In this document: positions 8,915-17,846 of the stretch, one piece after another
How the letters are laid out: every line of letters begins with the position of its first letter
Position numbering within the stretch: position 1 is the first letter of the stretch
NCBI RefSeq assembly: GCF_001698125.1
Contig: NZ_CP013854.1
Location: 5,146,001-5,210,000, forward strand
From: Pseudonocardia sp. HH130630-07
GTDB taxonomy: Bacteria > Actinomycetota > Actinomycetes > Mycobacteriales > Pseudonocardiaceae
Direction of reading: 5' to 3'
Length of the DNA: 64,000 bases
Notes under the pieces: generated by a model
Told to the model about the DNA's origin: nothing
What the model saw: only the letters and a program-made list of their open reading frames with translations
Database searches by the model: none
Program-made: the position numbers and the translations under genes

Positions 8915-9793
8915 TCATCCCACGACGGCCCCGATGAGGTCCGCGACCCGGACGACGGCCGGGCCCGGGTCCGGTGGGTGCACGAGCACCAGGGGCACGT
9001 GCACCGGGTCGGCCAGCGGGACGAAGGCGACCCCGTCCAGGCGCAACGCCGTGACCGAGGCGGGGACCAGGCCGAAGCCGAGCCCGGCGGCCACCGACAC
9101 GACGAGCGTCCCGGTCTCGCCCACCTCCACGATCTCGGGGTCGAGGCCGGCCCGCCGGCAGACGTCGACGGTCAGCGGCTGCATGGTCGAGCGGCGCCCG
9201 GACGGGTGGGTGACCAGGGGCGTCCCGGCGAGGCCGGCCAGCTCGACCACCTCGGCCCCGGCCCGCGGGTGCCCGGCGGGCAGGACGGCCATCAGCGGTT
9301 CCTCCCGCAGCACCCGCACGTGGAGATCGTCCGGGAGCACCGGACCCGGCCGGACGACGGCGATGTCGAGGTCCCCGGAGCGGACGGCGTCGAGCAGGAA
9401 CGGGCCGAGCAGCTCGCCGCGCAGGTCGAGGTCGAGATCGGGGAGCTCGGCCCGGACCCGCTGGGACACCCGCGGCAACACGTCGTAGGTGGCGGTGCCG
9501 ACGAACCCGGCCCGGACCCGGCCCGCCCGGCCGGTGGCGAGCAGGGCGAGATCGGCCGCCGTCCGGTCCACGGCGCGCAGGATCTCGGTGGCCCGCTCCT
9601 GCAGCAGGCGACCGGCCCCGGTCAGCTCGGCCCGCCGGGTGGACCGGTCCAGCAGCCGGACCCCGGTCTCCTGTTCCAGCTGGCGCAGCTGCTGGGACAG
9701 GGCAGGCTGGGCGATGTGCAGGCGGGCCGCCGCCCGGCCGAAGTGGCGCTCCTCGGCGAGGACGACGAACGACCGGAGATGGCGCAGCTCCAC
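8915..9793 (-). CDS. LysR-family regulator (PcaQ/CatR-like), probably leaderless
   Basis: A 292-residue LysR protein. The N-terminal helix-turn-helix (ELRHLRSFVVLAEERHFGRAA then QPALSQQLRQLE) is followed by a periplasmic-binding-like effector domain. I chose the GTG at 9793 over the in-frame ATG at 9811. The hexamer TATACT (9806-9801 on this strand) lies exactly 7 nt before the GTG, the spacing of leaderless actinobacterial transcripts, and an ATA codon would otherwise sit in the leader. It is divergent from pcaF, so it probably controls the pcaFIJ genes. The effector is unknown; muconate- or ketoadipate-type ligands are usual. Confidence 0.82.
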   Translation of the reverse strand: MELRHLRSFVVLAEERHFGRAAARLHIAQPALSQQLRQLEQETGVRLLDRSTRRAELTGAGRLLQERATEILRAVDRTAADLALLATGRAGRVRAGFVGTATYDVLPRVSQRVRAELPDLDLDLRGELLGPFLLDAVRSGDLDIAVVRPGPVLPDDLHVRVLREEPLMAVLPAGHPRAGAEVVELAGLAGTPLVTHPSGRRSTMQPLTVDVCRRAGLDPEIVEVGETGTLVVSVAAGLGFGLVPASVTALRLDGVAFVPLADPVHVPLVLVHPPDPGPAVVRVADLIGAVVG

Positions 9794-9800
9794 GACGGTG

Positions 9801-9806
9801 AGTATA
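9801..9806 (-). promoter_or_regulatory. -10 element of leaderless LysR transcript
   Basis: Read on the minus strand this is TATACT, with 7 nt to the GTG at 9793 and no ribosome-binding site. Confidence 0.5.
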
Positions 9807-9864
9807 TGCATGCTGCTTATGAATCGGTCGCGTATGAGTATTGGACGTGATCGGTGCGTCTGCC

Positions 9865-9870
9865 TACCGT
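9865..9870 (+). promoter_or_regulatory. -10 element of probable leaderless pcaF transcript
   Basis: TACCGT (TANNNT) ends 6 nt before the GTG at 9877, and no Shine-Dalgarno sequence is visible. It is divergent from the LysR promoter about 60 bp away. Confidence 0.4.
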
Positions 9871-9876
9871 GGCGCC

Positions 9877-11070
9877 GTGCCCTCCTCCTTCCTCTACACC
9901 AGCAGCCGGACGATGTTCGGGCGGTTCGGTGGTGCCCTGGCCGGCGTGCGGCCCGACGACCTGTCCGCGGCCGCCGTGTCCGGGCTGCTGGCCCGGGTCC
10001 CCGGGCTGGACCCGGGCGGGATCGGTGACGTGGCCTGGGGCTGTGCGAACCAGGCCGGTGAGGACAACCGCAACGTCGGCCGGATGGCGGTGCTGCTCGC
10101 CGGGCTGCCGACGACGGTGCCCGCCACCACGGTCAACCGGCTCTGCGGCTCCTCGCTCGACGCCGCGATGCAGGGCTCGCGCGCGGTCGAGGTCGGTGAC
10201 GCCGACGTCGTCGTGGCCGGTGGCGTGGAGTCGATGACCCGGGCGCCGTGGGTGCTGCCCAAGCCGTCGCGCGCCTACCCGGCGGGCAACGTCACCGCGG
10301 TGTCGACGACCCTGGGCTGGCGGCTGGTGAACGCGCGCATGCCCGCCGAGTGGACGGTGTCGCTGGGGGAGTGCAACGAGCAGCTCGCGGACCGCTTCGG
10401 CATCGAGCGCGAGCGCCAGGACGAGTTCGCCGCCCGCTCGCACCGGCTCGCCGCCCTGGCCTGGGCGGACGGCTTCTACGACGACCTCGTCGTCCCGGTC
10501 GACGGTGTCACCCCGGGCCGGGACGAGGGCATCCGGGACGGCTCCACCCCGGAGACGCTCGCCGGGCTCAAGCCGAGCTTCCGCCCGGACGGCACGATCA
10601 CCGCGGGCAACGCCAGCCCGCTGAGCGACGGCGCCGCGGCGGTGCTGCTGGGCTCGGAGGCCGCCGCCGCGGCGATCGGCGCCGATCCGCTGGCCCGGAT
10701 CGCCGGTCGCGGGGTCTCCGCCCTCGACCCGCAGGAGTTCGGGTTCGCCCCGGTCGAGGCGGCCGCGCGGGCGCTGGCCCGGGCCGGGATCGGCTGGGAC
10801 GACGTCTCCGCCGTGGAACTGAACGAGGCGTTCGCGGTGCAGTCCCTCGCCTGCGTCGACGCCTGGGGGATCGACCCCGGCATCGTCAACGCCACCGGCG
10901 GGGCGCTCGCGCTCGGGCACCCGCTCGGCGCCTCGGGAGCCCGCGTGCTCGGCACCCTGGCGGCCCGGCTGGCCCGGTCGGGGCAGCGCTGGGGCGTCGC
11001 CGCGATCTGCATCGGCGTGGGCCAGGCGCTGGCCGTCGTGCTGGAGAACGTCGCCGGGGACCGGTCATGA
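9877..11070 (+). CDS. pcaF: Beta-ketoadipyl-CoA thiolase (acetyl-CoA acyltransferase)
   Basis: A 397-residue thiolase that splits beta-ketoadipyl-CoA into succinyl-CoA and acetyl-CoA. The nucleophile Cys lies in RLCGSSLDA (about 90), VVAGGVESMTRAP is near 115, the NEAFA motif follows, then His in GGALALGHPLGASGAR and the C-terminal catalytic Cys in ICIGVGQ. The position directly before the two CoA-transferase subunits supports the ketoadipate role over a general beta-oxidation thiolase. GTG at 9877 is chosen because TACCGT precedes it as a leaderless -10; the open frame reaches 9841. Confidence 0.88.
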   Translation: MPSSFLYTSSRTMFGRFGGALAGVRPDDLSAAAVSGLLARVPGLDPGGIGDVAWGCANQAGEDNRNVGRMAVLLAGLPTTVPATTVNRLCGSSLDAAMQGSRAVEVGDADVVVAGGVESMTRAPWVLPKPSRAYPAGNVTAVSTTLGWRLVNARMPAEWTVSLGECNEQLADRFGIERERQDEFAARSHRLAALAWADGFYDDLVVPVDGVTPGRDEGIRDGSTPETLAGLKPSFRPDGTITAGNASPLSDGAAAVLLGSEAAAAAIGADPLARIAGRGVSALDPQEFGFAPVEAAARALARAGIGWDDVSAVELNEAFAVQSLACVDAWGIDPGIVNATGGALALGHPLGASGARVLGTLAARLARSGQRWGVAAICIGVGQALAVVLENVAGDRS

Positions 11071-11744
11071 CGCCGCGGGTGTGCGACGGCTGCGACGAGG
11101 CCGTCGAGGGGACCGCCGACGGCGCGACCGTGCTGGTGGGCGGGTTCGGGATGGCGGGCATGCCGGTCGACCTGGTCGACGCGCTGATCCGCCAGGGCGC
11201 GGGGGACCTGACCGTCGTGTCGAACAACGCGGGCAACGGCGACACCGGTCTGGCGGCGCTGCTCGCCACCGGCCGGGTGCGCAAGGTGGTCTGCTCGTTC
11301 CCCCGGCAGGCCGACTCCTGGGTGTTCGACGAGCTCTACCGGTCCGGCCGGATCGAGCTGGAGGTGGTGCCGCAGGGCACCCTGGCCGAGCGGTTGCGCG
11401 CCGGCGGTGCCGGGATCGGGGCCTTCTTCACCCCCACCGGTGCCGGGACGCTGCTGGCCGAGGGCAAGGAGACCCGCGAGCTCGGCGGTCGCACGCAGGT
11501 ACTGGAGTACCCGATCACCGGGGATCTCGCGCTGATCAGGGCGCACGTCGCGGACCGGATGGGCAACCTCGTCTACCGCCGGACCGCCCGCAACTTCGGG
11601 CCGGTCATGGCGACCGCCGCCCGCACCGTCGCGGTGCAGGTGGAACGGGTCGTCGAGGCCGGGGTGCTCGATCCGGAGGCCGTGGTGACCCCGGGCATCC
11701 ATGTCGACCGCATCGTCCCCGCCACCGTGGAGGCCGCCTCGTGA
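11067..11744 (+). CDS. pcaI: 3-Oxoadipate CoA-transferase subunit A
   Basis: A 225-residue alpha subunit of a class I CoA-transferase. It has the N-terminal glycine-rich VLVGGFGMAGMP (about 24-35), LTVVSNNAGNGDTGLAALL and FFTPTGAGT. It transfers CoA from succinyl-CoA to beta-ketoadipate together with the beta subunit encoded next. The ATG at 11067 overlaps the pcaF stop (ATGA), and its own stop overlaps the pcaJ start (GTGA), so the three genes form a tightly coupled operon. Confidence 0.9.
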   Translation: MTPRVCDGCDEAVEGTADGATVLVGGFGMAGMPVDLVDALIRQGAGDLTVVSNNAGNGDTGLAALLATGRVRKVVCSFPRQADSWVFDELYRSGRIELEVVPQGTLAERLRAGGAGIGAFFTPTGAGTLLAEGKETRELGGRTQVLEYPITGDLALIRAHVADRMGNLVYRRTARNFGPVMATAARTVAVQVERVVEAGVLDPEAVVTPGIHVDRIVPATVEAAS

Positions 11745-12415
11745 GCCCGGATCCCCAGCCCCGGTCCCAGCCCCGTTCCAAGGACGGGATCGCCGCGGCG
11801 ATCGCCCGCGACATCGCGGCCGAGCACCCCGGTGGCGCCTACGTCAACCTGGGGATCGGCCAGCCCACGCTCGTCGCGGACCACCTGCCGGGTGGTTCGG
11901 GCATCGTGCTGCACACCGAGAACGGGATGCTCAACATGGGCCCCGCCGCCCACGGTGACGACGTCGACCCCGACCTGATCAACGCGGGCAAGGTCCCGGT
12001 CACCGAGCTGCCGGGGGCGGCGTACTTCCACCAGGCGGACTCGTTCGCGATGATGCGCGGCGGCCACCTGGACGTCTGCGTGCTGGGCGCCTTCCAGGTC
12101 TCGGCCGCGGGCGATCTCGCCAACTGGCACACCGGTGCACCCGGGGCGATCCCCGCCGTCGGCGGGGCCATGGATCTGGCGATCGGGGCCAAGCGGGTGT
12201 GGGTCATGATGACCCTGTTCGACAAGCGGGGGACACCGAAGATCGTGCCGCGGTGCGACTACCCGCTCACCGCGCTCGCCTGCATCGACCGGGTCTACAC
12301 CGACCTCGGCACCTTCGAGGTCGGCCCGGGCGGGGTGCGGGCCCGGGAGCTGCACGGGATCTCCCGGCCGGAGCTCGTCGAGCGGCTCGGCCCGGTGGAG
12401 CTCGCCGACGCCTGA
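11741..12415 (+). CDS. pcaJ: 3-Oxoadipate CoA-transferase subunit B
   Basis: A 224-residue beta subunit. YVNLGIGQPT and the catalytic Glu motif TENGMLNMGP (about 66-75) identify a class I CoA-transferase. The glutamyl-CoA intermediate forms on this Glu. The GTG start overlaps the pcaI stop. The gene ends 7 bp before the convergent NlpC/P60 gene, with no clear hairpin between. Acetoacetate transferases are close relatives; the pcaF linkage decides the call. Confidence 0.9.
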   Translation: MSPDPQPRSQPRSKDGIAAAIARDIAAEHPGGAYVNLGIGQPTLVADHLPGGSGIVLHTENGMLNMGPAAHGDDVDPDLINAGKVPVTELPGAAYFHQADSFAMMRGGHLDVCVLGAFQVSAAGDLANWHTGAPGAIPAVGGAMDLAIGAKRVWVMMTLFDKRGTPKIVPRCDYPLTALACIDRVYTDLGTFEVGPGGVRARELHGISRPELVERLGPVELADA

Positions 12416-12422
12416 GACCCGG

Positions 12423-14762
12423 TCAGGGACGTGCCGTGGTCACCTGCCACCGGCCGTCGCCGACCGGCACCACGACGACCAGCGCCGCGGACGTCCCCGC
12501 CGCCTCCGGTGCCGGGACGGTCCGGGTCGCCTCGACGGTGAACGTCCGGGTGCTCCCGTCGTCGAGCCGCAGGACCAGGTCGGTGGCCGGGTCCGCGGGG
12601 ACCGGGGCGTCGAGCCGGACCGTCCAGCCCGCGGCGCTCGGGGTCGAGCCCGGCGCGGTGGGCAGGCCGTCGCCGGCGACCGGGACCTGCGGAGCCGGCC
12701 GGGTCGTGCCGTCGACGACCAGGGCGATCACCCGGACCCGCGCGGACTGGTGCTGCGCGGCCGGGGTCGGCGGCTGCGCCGCCGACGTCGTGGGCGGGGG
12801 CGTGGTGGGCGGGGGCGTGGTGGGTTCGGATGGCGGTCCGGTGCCGGCGGTCGGCGGCGGTGCCGGCGCAGCGGTCGTCTCCGTGGCGCGGTCGCTCGGT
12901 GCCGACTGCGGATCGGCCGACTGCGGATCGGCCGACTGCGGATCGGCCGGCTGCGGGCCGGGCGGCGGTGGCGGGCCCCCGGTCGCCGGTGGTGCCGGGG
13001 CGGGCGGAGCCGATCCGGGGGGCGGCGGAGGTCCCGGCCGCGACGTGCCCTCCGCCGGTGCACTCGGCGGCGTCGACCCCGGCGGGGCGGACGTGGACGG
13101 ATCGGCCCGGGGATGCGCGCGGGGTGGTCCGTCGGGGGCCGGTCGGCCACCGCCGGTACGCGGGCCGGACGGTGCGGGTGCCGGACGGGTGGCGGGCGGA
13201 CCGGCGGACGGCTGCGGCGCCGGCCGGGCCTCGGGCGGACCGGCGGCGCCGGTCCCCGGCGGAACCGGGCGGCTGGATCCTCCGGGGTTCCGCGGAGCCG
13301 GTGCGGTCCGGTCGCCGGTGGCGGGCGGCGCGTCCGGCCCGCCCTCCGGCCGGGGTGCGGGCGGCCGGACCGCCCGGGGCTCGGACGGCCGGGGTTCGGA
13401 CGGCCGGGTCGCGGACGGCGCCCCGGCGGACGGCGCCCCCGCAGAAGGCCTGCTCGCGGACGGCCGGGTCGCGGACGGACCGGCCGCGGACGGCCGGGCG
13501 GTGGACGGCCGGGACACGGAGCGGTCCGAGGTCCCCGGTGCGGTGGAGGACCGGGGCGTGCCCGGCCGGGCGGCCGCGACGCTGTCGGCCGCGGAGCGCG
13601 ACTCGGGTGGCTGCGGCGCCCGCGGGTCCGGCACCGTGGCCGGGCGCGGCGCCGCTGGCGCCCGGAACTCGGGCTGGTCGGGGATCGTGGGGTCGGGGCG
13701 CTCGGGGACGGCCGGGTCGGGCGCCGGCAGCGACCCGGTGCCCGTCGCGGCGGGCCTGCTGGCGCCGAGGTAGTCGTCGCCGGGGTAGCGGTACCAGGCG
13801 GTCTGCACCGGCTTGCCGAACGTCGGCGCGTTCACCATCCGGCCCGACCCGATGTACATGCCGACGTGGTGCACCTTCTTCACGGTGCCGTAGAACACCA
13901 GGTCACCCGGCTGCAGCGGGGAACCGGCCGGCACCCGTGGCCCGTGCCGGTACTGGGTGTGCGCCGTGCGCGGGAGCGTGACCCCGGCCTTCTCGTAGGC
14001 GAACGTGGTCAGGCCGGAGCAGTCGAAGCCCCGGTGCCCGTTCTCCGGGCCGTCGCCGCCCCACACGTAGGGCAGGCCGATCTGCTTCATCGCGACGTCG
14101 ACGGCGATCTTCGCCCGTTGGTCGGGCAGCGCCGACGTCGCGGCGACCGGCTCGATCGACGACCGCCCGCCGCGGCCCCCGGACGGCGGGGCGGGCCCGT
14201 CGCCGGCGGGTGGAGCGGCCTCCGCGCCGGATCCGGACGGCGGTGCGGCGTCCGTGGTGGTGGACGTGCCCGGTGGTGGCGAACCGGCCGGCGCCTGCTG
14301 ATCGGCCGAGGGCACGGGTGGTGCGATCGCCACCGCCGACCACAGGACGAGCCCGGCACAGACGGCACCGGCGGCGACGCCGATCGAGCGGGACCGGTCC
14401 GGCCGGCGCCGCGGGCCGGGGCCGTCGCCGGTGCGCAGCAGCGCGGGGAGGTCGACGTCGGTCCCAGCGGGCACGGTCCGGACCATCGACGTCGGCAGCT
14501 CGGCGTCGGTGCCCCACAACGGCGCGACGACCGTGGGCGGGAGCAGTGGCGCGGCGACGACAGTGGTCGGATCTTCGTCCGCGGAGATCGCCGGGAGATC
14601 GACCGCGGTCACCGGTGGCGGTCCGGCGATCTCCCGCCGCGGGGCGTCCTCCGGCTGAGTGGCGTCCACCGGCGGTGCGGCGTCGCAGTGCGGGCACCGG
14701 CCGTCGGGGCCGTGCAGCCAGAACCGCTCACACGGAGCGGGGCCGATCTGCTTCTTCGGCAT
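12423..14762 (-). CDS. Membrane-anchored NlpC/P60 peptidoglycan hydrolase with long Pro-rich tail
   Basis: About 779 residues. The cytoplasmic N-terminus has a small Cys cluster (C11, C23, C26: CPHC) resembling half a zinc ribbon. One membrane segment follows at about 126-148, then a short linker and an NlpC/P60 domain (about 210-335) with catalytic Cys in FDCSGL (248) and His in KKVHHVGMYIG (about 298). Next come some 340 residues of Pro/Ala/Ser/Arg-rich tail with ADPQS repeats, and last a beta-rich domain of about 90 residues (WTVRLDAPVPAD, then TFTVEATRTV). NlpC/P60 enzymes cut the peptide stem of peptidoglycan. The ATG at 14762 has GGGA upstream; ATG at 14777 is possible. The tail probably spans the wall. 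Confidence 0.82.
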   Translation of the reverse strand: MPKKQIGPAPCERFWLHGPDGRCPHCDAAPPVDATQPEDAPRREIAGPPPVTAVDLPAISADEDPTTVVAAPLLPPTVVAPLWGTDAELPTSMVRTVPAGTDVDLPALLRTGDGPGPRRRPDRSRSIGVAAGAVCAGLVLWSAVAIAPPVPSADQQAPAGSPPPGTSTTTDAAPPSGSGAEAAPPAGDGPAPPSGGRGGRSSIEPVAATSALPDQRAKIAVDVAMKQIGLPYVWGGDGPENGHRGFDCSGLTTFAYEKAGVTLPRTAHTQYRHGPRVPAGSPLQPGDLVFYGTVKKVHHVGMYIGSGRMVNAPTFGKPVQTAWYRYPGDDYLGASRPAATGTGSLPAPDPAVPERPDPTIPDQPEFRAPAAPRPATVPDPRAPQPPESRSAADSVAAARPGTPRSSTAPGTSDRSVSRPSTARPSAAGPSATRPSASRPSAGAPSAGAPSATRPSEPRPSEPRAVRPPAPRPEGGPDAPPATGDRTAPAPRNPGGSSRPVPPGTGAAGPPEARPAPQPSAGPPATRPAPAPSGPRTGGGRPAPDGPPRAHPRADPSTSAPPGSTPPSAPAEGTSRPGPPPPPGSAPPAPAPPATGGPPPPPGPQPADPQSADPQSADPQSAPSDRATETTAAPAPPPTAGTGPPSEPTTPPPTTPPPTTSAAQPPTPAAQHQSARVRVIALVVDGTTRPAPQVPVAGDGLPTAPGSTPSAAGWTVRLDAPVPADPATDLVLRLDDGSTRTFTVEATRTVPAPEAAGTSAALVVVVPVGDGRWQVTTARP
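12901..12955 (-). repeat. 15-bp tandem repeats coding ADPQS
   Basis: The unit GATCGGCCGACTGCG occurs twice exactly (12911-12940), with a partial copy before it and a one-base variant after (12941-12955). It encodes ADPQS repeats in the proline-rich tail of the NlpC/P60 protein. Such a tract can change length by slippage. Confidence 0.8.
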
Positions 14763-15298
14763 GTGCTGCGTTCCCATTCCTGCCGGACGACGACTCGGGT
14801 GGACGCCCGGACGCCGTGCATCGGCGCCGGACGTGCTGCTGGCGGGCTAGGAGCGCAGCCGATCGGTCCCCGGCCCGGACCAGGGCGGGCGCGGCGCGCC
14901 GACGCTGCGCACGGTGCCCGGCCGGTGGTCGCCGCCCGTGCCGGACACGGCCCGCGAGGGGGCGGTGCAGCACGGGGCACGACCGGTGTCCCGACGCGGA
15001 AAGTACTTCACGTGCGAACCATATCCCACGGCGTACGGCTCGACCACGGTGCGACCGAAGCGTGCACCCGGAGCGAGAGATCGGATGCGTGAGCGTGTCG
15101 CCCGGGGGCGTCGGGGCAGTGGGTGACCGGCGCCCGCTCCGCCCGACCGTGTACGCGCTTTGCAAGATCGCGAGTTCGAATCTGCGATGGACGCGTAGCT
15201 TCCCCGTGCTCGACACTTCATATACCACGACCGTCAGGCGCCGACGGAGCGGGTCACCCACCGAACCACCGACCCCACCGATCCCGCAGGAGGAAGCC
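14763..15298. other. Intergenic region of about 535 bp
   Basis: This region lies between the divergent NlpC/P60 and flavoprotein oxidase genes. I see no convincing gene on either strand. Around 15140-15250 the composition drops in G+C (TTTGCAAGATCG, CACTTCATATACCACG), which suggests that the oxidase operon promoter lies there; TATACC near 15220 could be a -10. A T-loop-like string at 15173-15182 is not part of a tRNA. Confidence 0.5.
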
Positions 15299-16483
15299 AT
15301 GTCCCGATACCGCGCAGTCGTCGTCGGACTCGGCGGACTCGGCTCGGCGGCGCTGCACCGGCTCGCCGTCGAGCTGGGCCCCGGGGTGCTCGGCATCGAG
15401 CAGTTCGACCTCGGCCACGTCCGGGGGGCCTCCCAGGACCACTCCCGGATCATCCGTCTCGCCCAGCACCAGGACGACTACGCCGCACTGGCGGCACCCG
15501 CCTACAAGGCGTGGGACGAGGTCGAGTCCGAGTCCGGTCAGACGCTCGTCACCCGCACCGGCGGCCTCGTGATCGAGGACCGTGCCGCGCGCCGGGGTGC
15601 GGCCACCGGCAGCCGCAACATCGAGGGCTACACCGCGATGTTCGACCGGTACGGCGTGGCGTACGAGCTGCTCGACGCCGACGAGCTGGTCGCCCGCTGG
15701 CCGCAGTTCCGGGCCGGGGGCAGCGAGCAGGCGCTGTACCAGTCCGAGTCGGGCATCGTCGACGCCGCGCGGGCGAACGCCGTGCACGTCGCGCTGGCCA
15801 GGGCGCACGGCGCGGAGGTCCGCGCCCGCACGCCGGTCCGGGAGCTGCGCCCCGACGGCGACGGCGTCGCCGTCGTGACCGACGAGGGCACCGTGCTGGC
15901 CGACCGCGCGGTCGTCGCCACCGACGCCTGGACCAACCAGGTGCTGGCCGGGGCCGGGCTGCGGCTGCCGCTGACCGTGCTGCGCGAGCAGGTCACCTAC
16001 TACGCGACCCCGCACCTCGCCGAGTTCTCGCCGTCGCGGTTCCCGGTGTTCATGTGGCACGGCAGCCACAACTTCTACGGGTTCCCGGTCTACGGCGAGG
16101 TCGCCACCAAGATCGGGCAGCACATGGGTGGCGACGAGACCACCGCGGACGACCGGTCCTTCGAACCCGACCCGGTGCGCCAGGAGCGCTACGCCGCGTT
16201 CGTCGACCGGCACCTGCCCCGGTTCGGCGGACCCGAGCTGTACTCGAAGACCTGCCTCTACACCGTGCCGCCGGACCAGAACTTCGTCCTGGACCGGGTG
16301 CCGGGGCACCCGCAGATCGTCGTCGCGATCGGGGCGGGGCACGCCTACAAGTTCGCCGCGCTGATCGGCGGGCTGCTCACCGACCTCGCCCTGGACCGCG
16401 CACCGGCCCATCCCGTCGACGGGTTCGCCCTCGACCGGCCCGCGCTGACCGACCCGTCGTTCGGCCGCACCTTCCACACCTGA
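15299..16483 (+). CDS. Sarcosine oxidase / N-methylamino-acid oxidase-like flavoprotein
   Basis: A 394-residue monomeric sarcosine-oxidase-type flavoprotein. The Rossmann motif VVVGLGGLGSAALHRLA (GxGxxG) is at 8-13. SQDHSRIIRLAQH (about 44-56) is the region typical of MSOX/MTOX. The C-terminal KTCLYTVPPDQNF carries the Cys that in this family binds FAD covalently, followed by AIGAGHAYKFA. It would oxidise an N-methyl amine to formaldehyde, H2O2 and the demethylated product. AGGAGGAA precedes the ATG. It heads a cluster with a Rieske oxygenase, ALDH and reductase, so sarcosine or dimethylglycine from betaine is a reasonable substrate guess. Confidence 0.85.
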   Translation: MSRYRAVVVGLGGLGSAALHRLAVELGPGVLGIEQFDLGHVRGASQDHSRIIRLAQHQDDYAALAAPAYKAWDEVESESGQTLVTRTGGLVIEDRAARRGAATGSRNIEGYTAMFDRYGVAYELLDADELVARWPQFRAGGSEQALYQSESGIVDAARANAVHVALARAHGAEVRARTPVRELRPDGDGVAVVTDEGTVLADRAVVATDAWTNQVLAGAGLRLPLTVLREQVTYYATPHLAEFSPSRFPVFMWHGSHNFYGFPVYGEVATKIGQHMGGDETTADDRSFEPDPVRQERYAAFVDRHLPRFGGPELYSKTCLYTVPPDQNFVLDRVPGHPQIVVAIGAGHAYKFAALIGGLLTDLALDRAPAHPVDGFALDRPALTDPSFGRTFHT

Positions 16484-16532
16484 GCCGCGCCACCCCGCAC
16501 CGCACCGCACCGTCCCGGAGAGGAGACCCGCG

Positions 16533-17846
16533 ATGACCGCCGAGAGCACCGTCGCTCCCGCGACCGACCCGTACACCGCCCTGCCGGCCCGTCCCGTCGA
16601 TCCGGCGCTGTTCACCGAGGAGTCCACCTACGCCGCCACCCGGCGCCCGGTGGAGCTGTCCTCCACCCTGATCCCCGACGCCTACACCTCCCCGGAGTTC
16701 TTCGCGCTGGAACAGGAGCGGATCTTCGCGAACGGCTGGGTGGCGGCCGGGTTCGCCGGTGACGTGGACCGGCCGGGGGCCTGCGTCGTCGTCGACGTCG
16801 CCGGGCGTTCGGTGATCGTCACCCGGAACCGGCACGGCGCGCTGCGCGGCTTCCACAACGTCTGCCGGCACCGGGCCACCGCGCTGCTGGATCCGGACAC
16901 CCGCGAGGTCGGCCGGCGGGGCCGGATCCGGTGCCCGTACCACAACTGGACCTACGACACCGACGGAGCGTGCCTGGGTACGCCGCTGTTCGAGGGCTCG
17001 GACGTGCCGGAGGGACAGGAGGCCATCTTCGACACCTCCGAGGCGCGCGGCTTCGACCGGGCCGACTACGGCCTGCTGCCGGTGGCCGTCGAGACCTGGG
17101 GCTTCCTGCTGTTCGTCAACCTCGCCGCCGATCCGGCGCCGCTGGCCACCCAGCTCGGTGACCTCCCGCAGCGGTTCGCCGACTACGGCCTGGAGCACTG
17201 GGTGCCCCAGCGCCGCCGGTCCTACGACGTCGCGGCGAACTACAAGCTCGTCGGCGAGAACTTCATGGAGTACTACCACCTGCCCTGGGTGCACCCGGAG
17301 CTCAGCCTGGTCTCCAAGATCTCCGACCACTACCGCTGGCAGGGCCCCGGGATGTACACCGGCATGTGCACCACGCCGGTGTCGCGCAACACCGACGCCG
17401 GCGGCTGGGACGGGCTGCGCCCGCTGAGCTCGCTCGGCCCGCAGGACGCCGACAGCGGCCGCTTCGTGTGGCTGTTCCCCAGCACCGCGCTGGTGGTGCT
17501 GCCCAACCACGCGTTCGTCCTGCTCAACAGGCCGGTCGCGGCCGACCGGACGGTCGAGACGGCGGTACTGCTGGCCCACCCGGAGTCGCTCGACGACCCG
17601 GACGCCGAGGCCGGTCTCGACCAGCTCGAACGGTTCTGGGACCTGGTCAACCAGCAGGACCTGGAGATCATCGAACGGGTGCAGGCCGGGGTCGCCAACC
17701 CCGCCTACCGGGGCGGCCGGATGTGCTTCCGGTTCGAGGAGCCGCTGCACCGCTTCCAGAACATGGTCATCGACCGGATGGTGGGCGTCGACCGGGTCCC
17801 GGACGGTGACGCCGAGACCATGACCCCGATGTTCCCGGAGCCGTGA
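16533..17846 (+). CDS. Rieske non-heme iron oxygenase, GbcA-like (quaternary amine demethylase?)
   Basis: A 437-residue Rieske oxygenase alpha subunit. The 2Fe-2S ligands are C111/H113 (CRHRA) and C134/H137 (CPYHNW). The mononuclear iron ligands are H249 and H254 in NFMEYYHLPWVHPE, with an Asp in the later DLVNQQD. The long N-terminus and the NFMEYYH motif resemble choline monooxygenase and glycine-betaine monooxygenase GbcA rather than aromatic dioxygenases. With the reductase encoded at 19368 it would demethylate glycine betaine or a related compound such as stachydrine. AGGAG lies before the ATG. The gene is followed by the ALDH in GTGA overlap. Confidence 0.82.
   Translation: MTAESTVAPATDPYTALPARPVDPALFTEESTYAATRRPVELSSTLIPDAYTSPEFFALEQERIFANGWVAAGFAGDVDRPGACVVVDVAGRSVIVTRNRHGALRGFHNVCRHRATALLDPDTREVGRRGRIRCPYHNWTYDTDGACLGTPLFEGSDVPEGQEAIFDTSEARGFDRADYGLLPVAVETWGFLLFVNLAADPAPLATQLGDLPQRFADYGLEHWVPQRRRSYDVAANYKLVGENFMEYYHLPWVHPELSLVSKISDHYRWQGPGMYTGMCTTPVSRNTDAGGWDGLRPLSSLGPQDADSGRFVWLFPSTALVVLPNHAFVLLNRPVAADRTVETAVLLAHPESLDDPDAEAGLDQLERFWDLVNQQDLEIIERVQAGVANPAYRGGRMCFRFEEPLHRFQNMVIDRMVGVDRVPDGDAETMTPMFPEP

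Noticed and set aside
12901..12955. Short tandem repeats that could suggest a CRISPR array
   Set aside because: The 15-bp units follow each other without spacers and lie in frame inside a coding sequence.
12750..15092. Long open frame of about 780 codons on the + strand opposite the NlpC/P60 gene
   Set aside because: Its product is Arg/Gly-rich low-complexity sequence, typical of the opposite strand of a high-G+C gene; the minus strand holds clear domains.
15155..15190. tRNA-like GTTCGAATC near 15173
   Set aside because: The T-stem has mismatches and no acceptor stem, anticodon arm or CCA partner fits around it.
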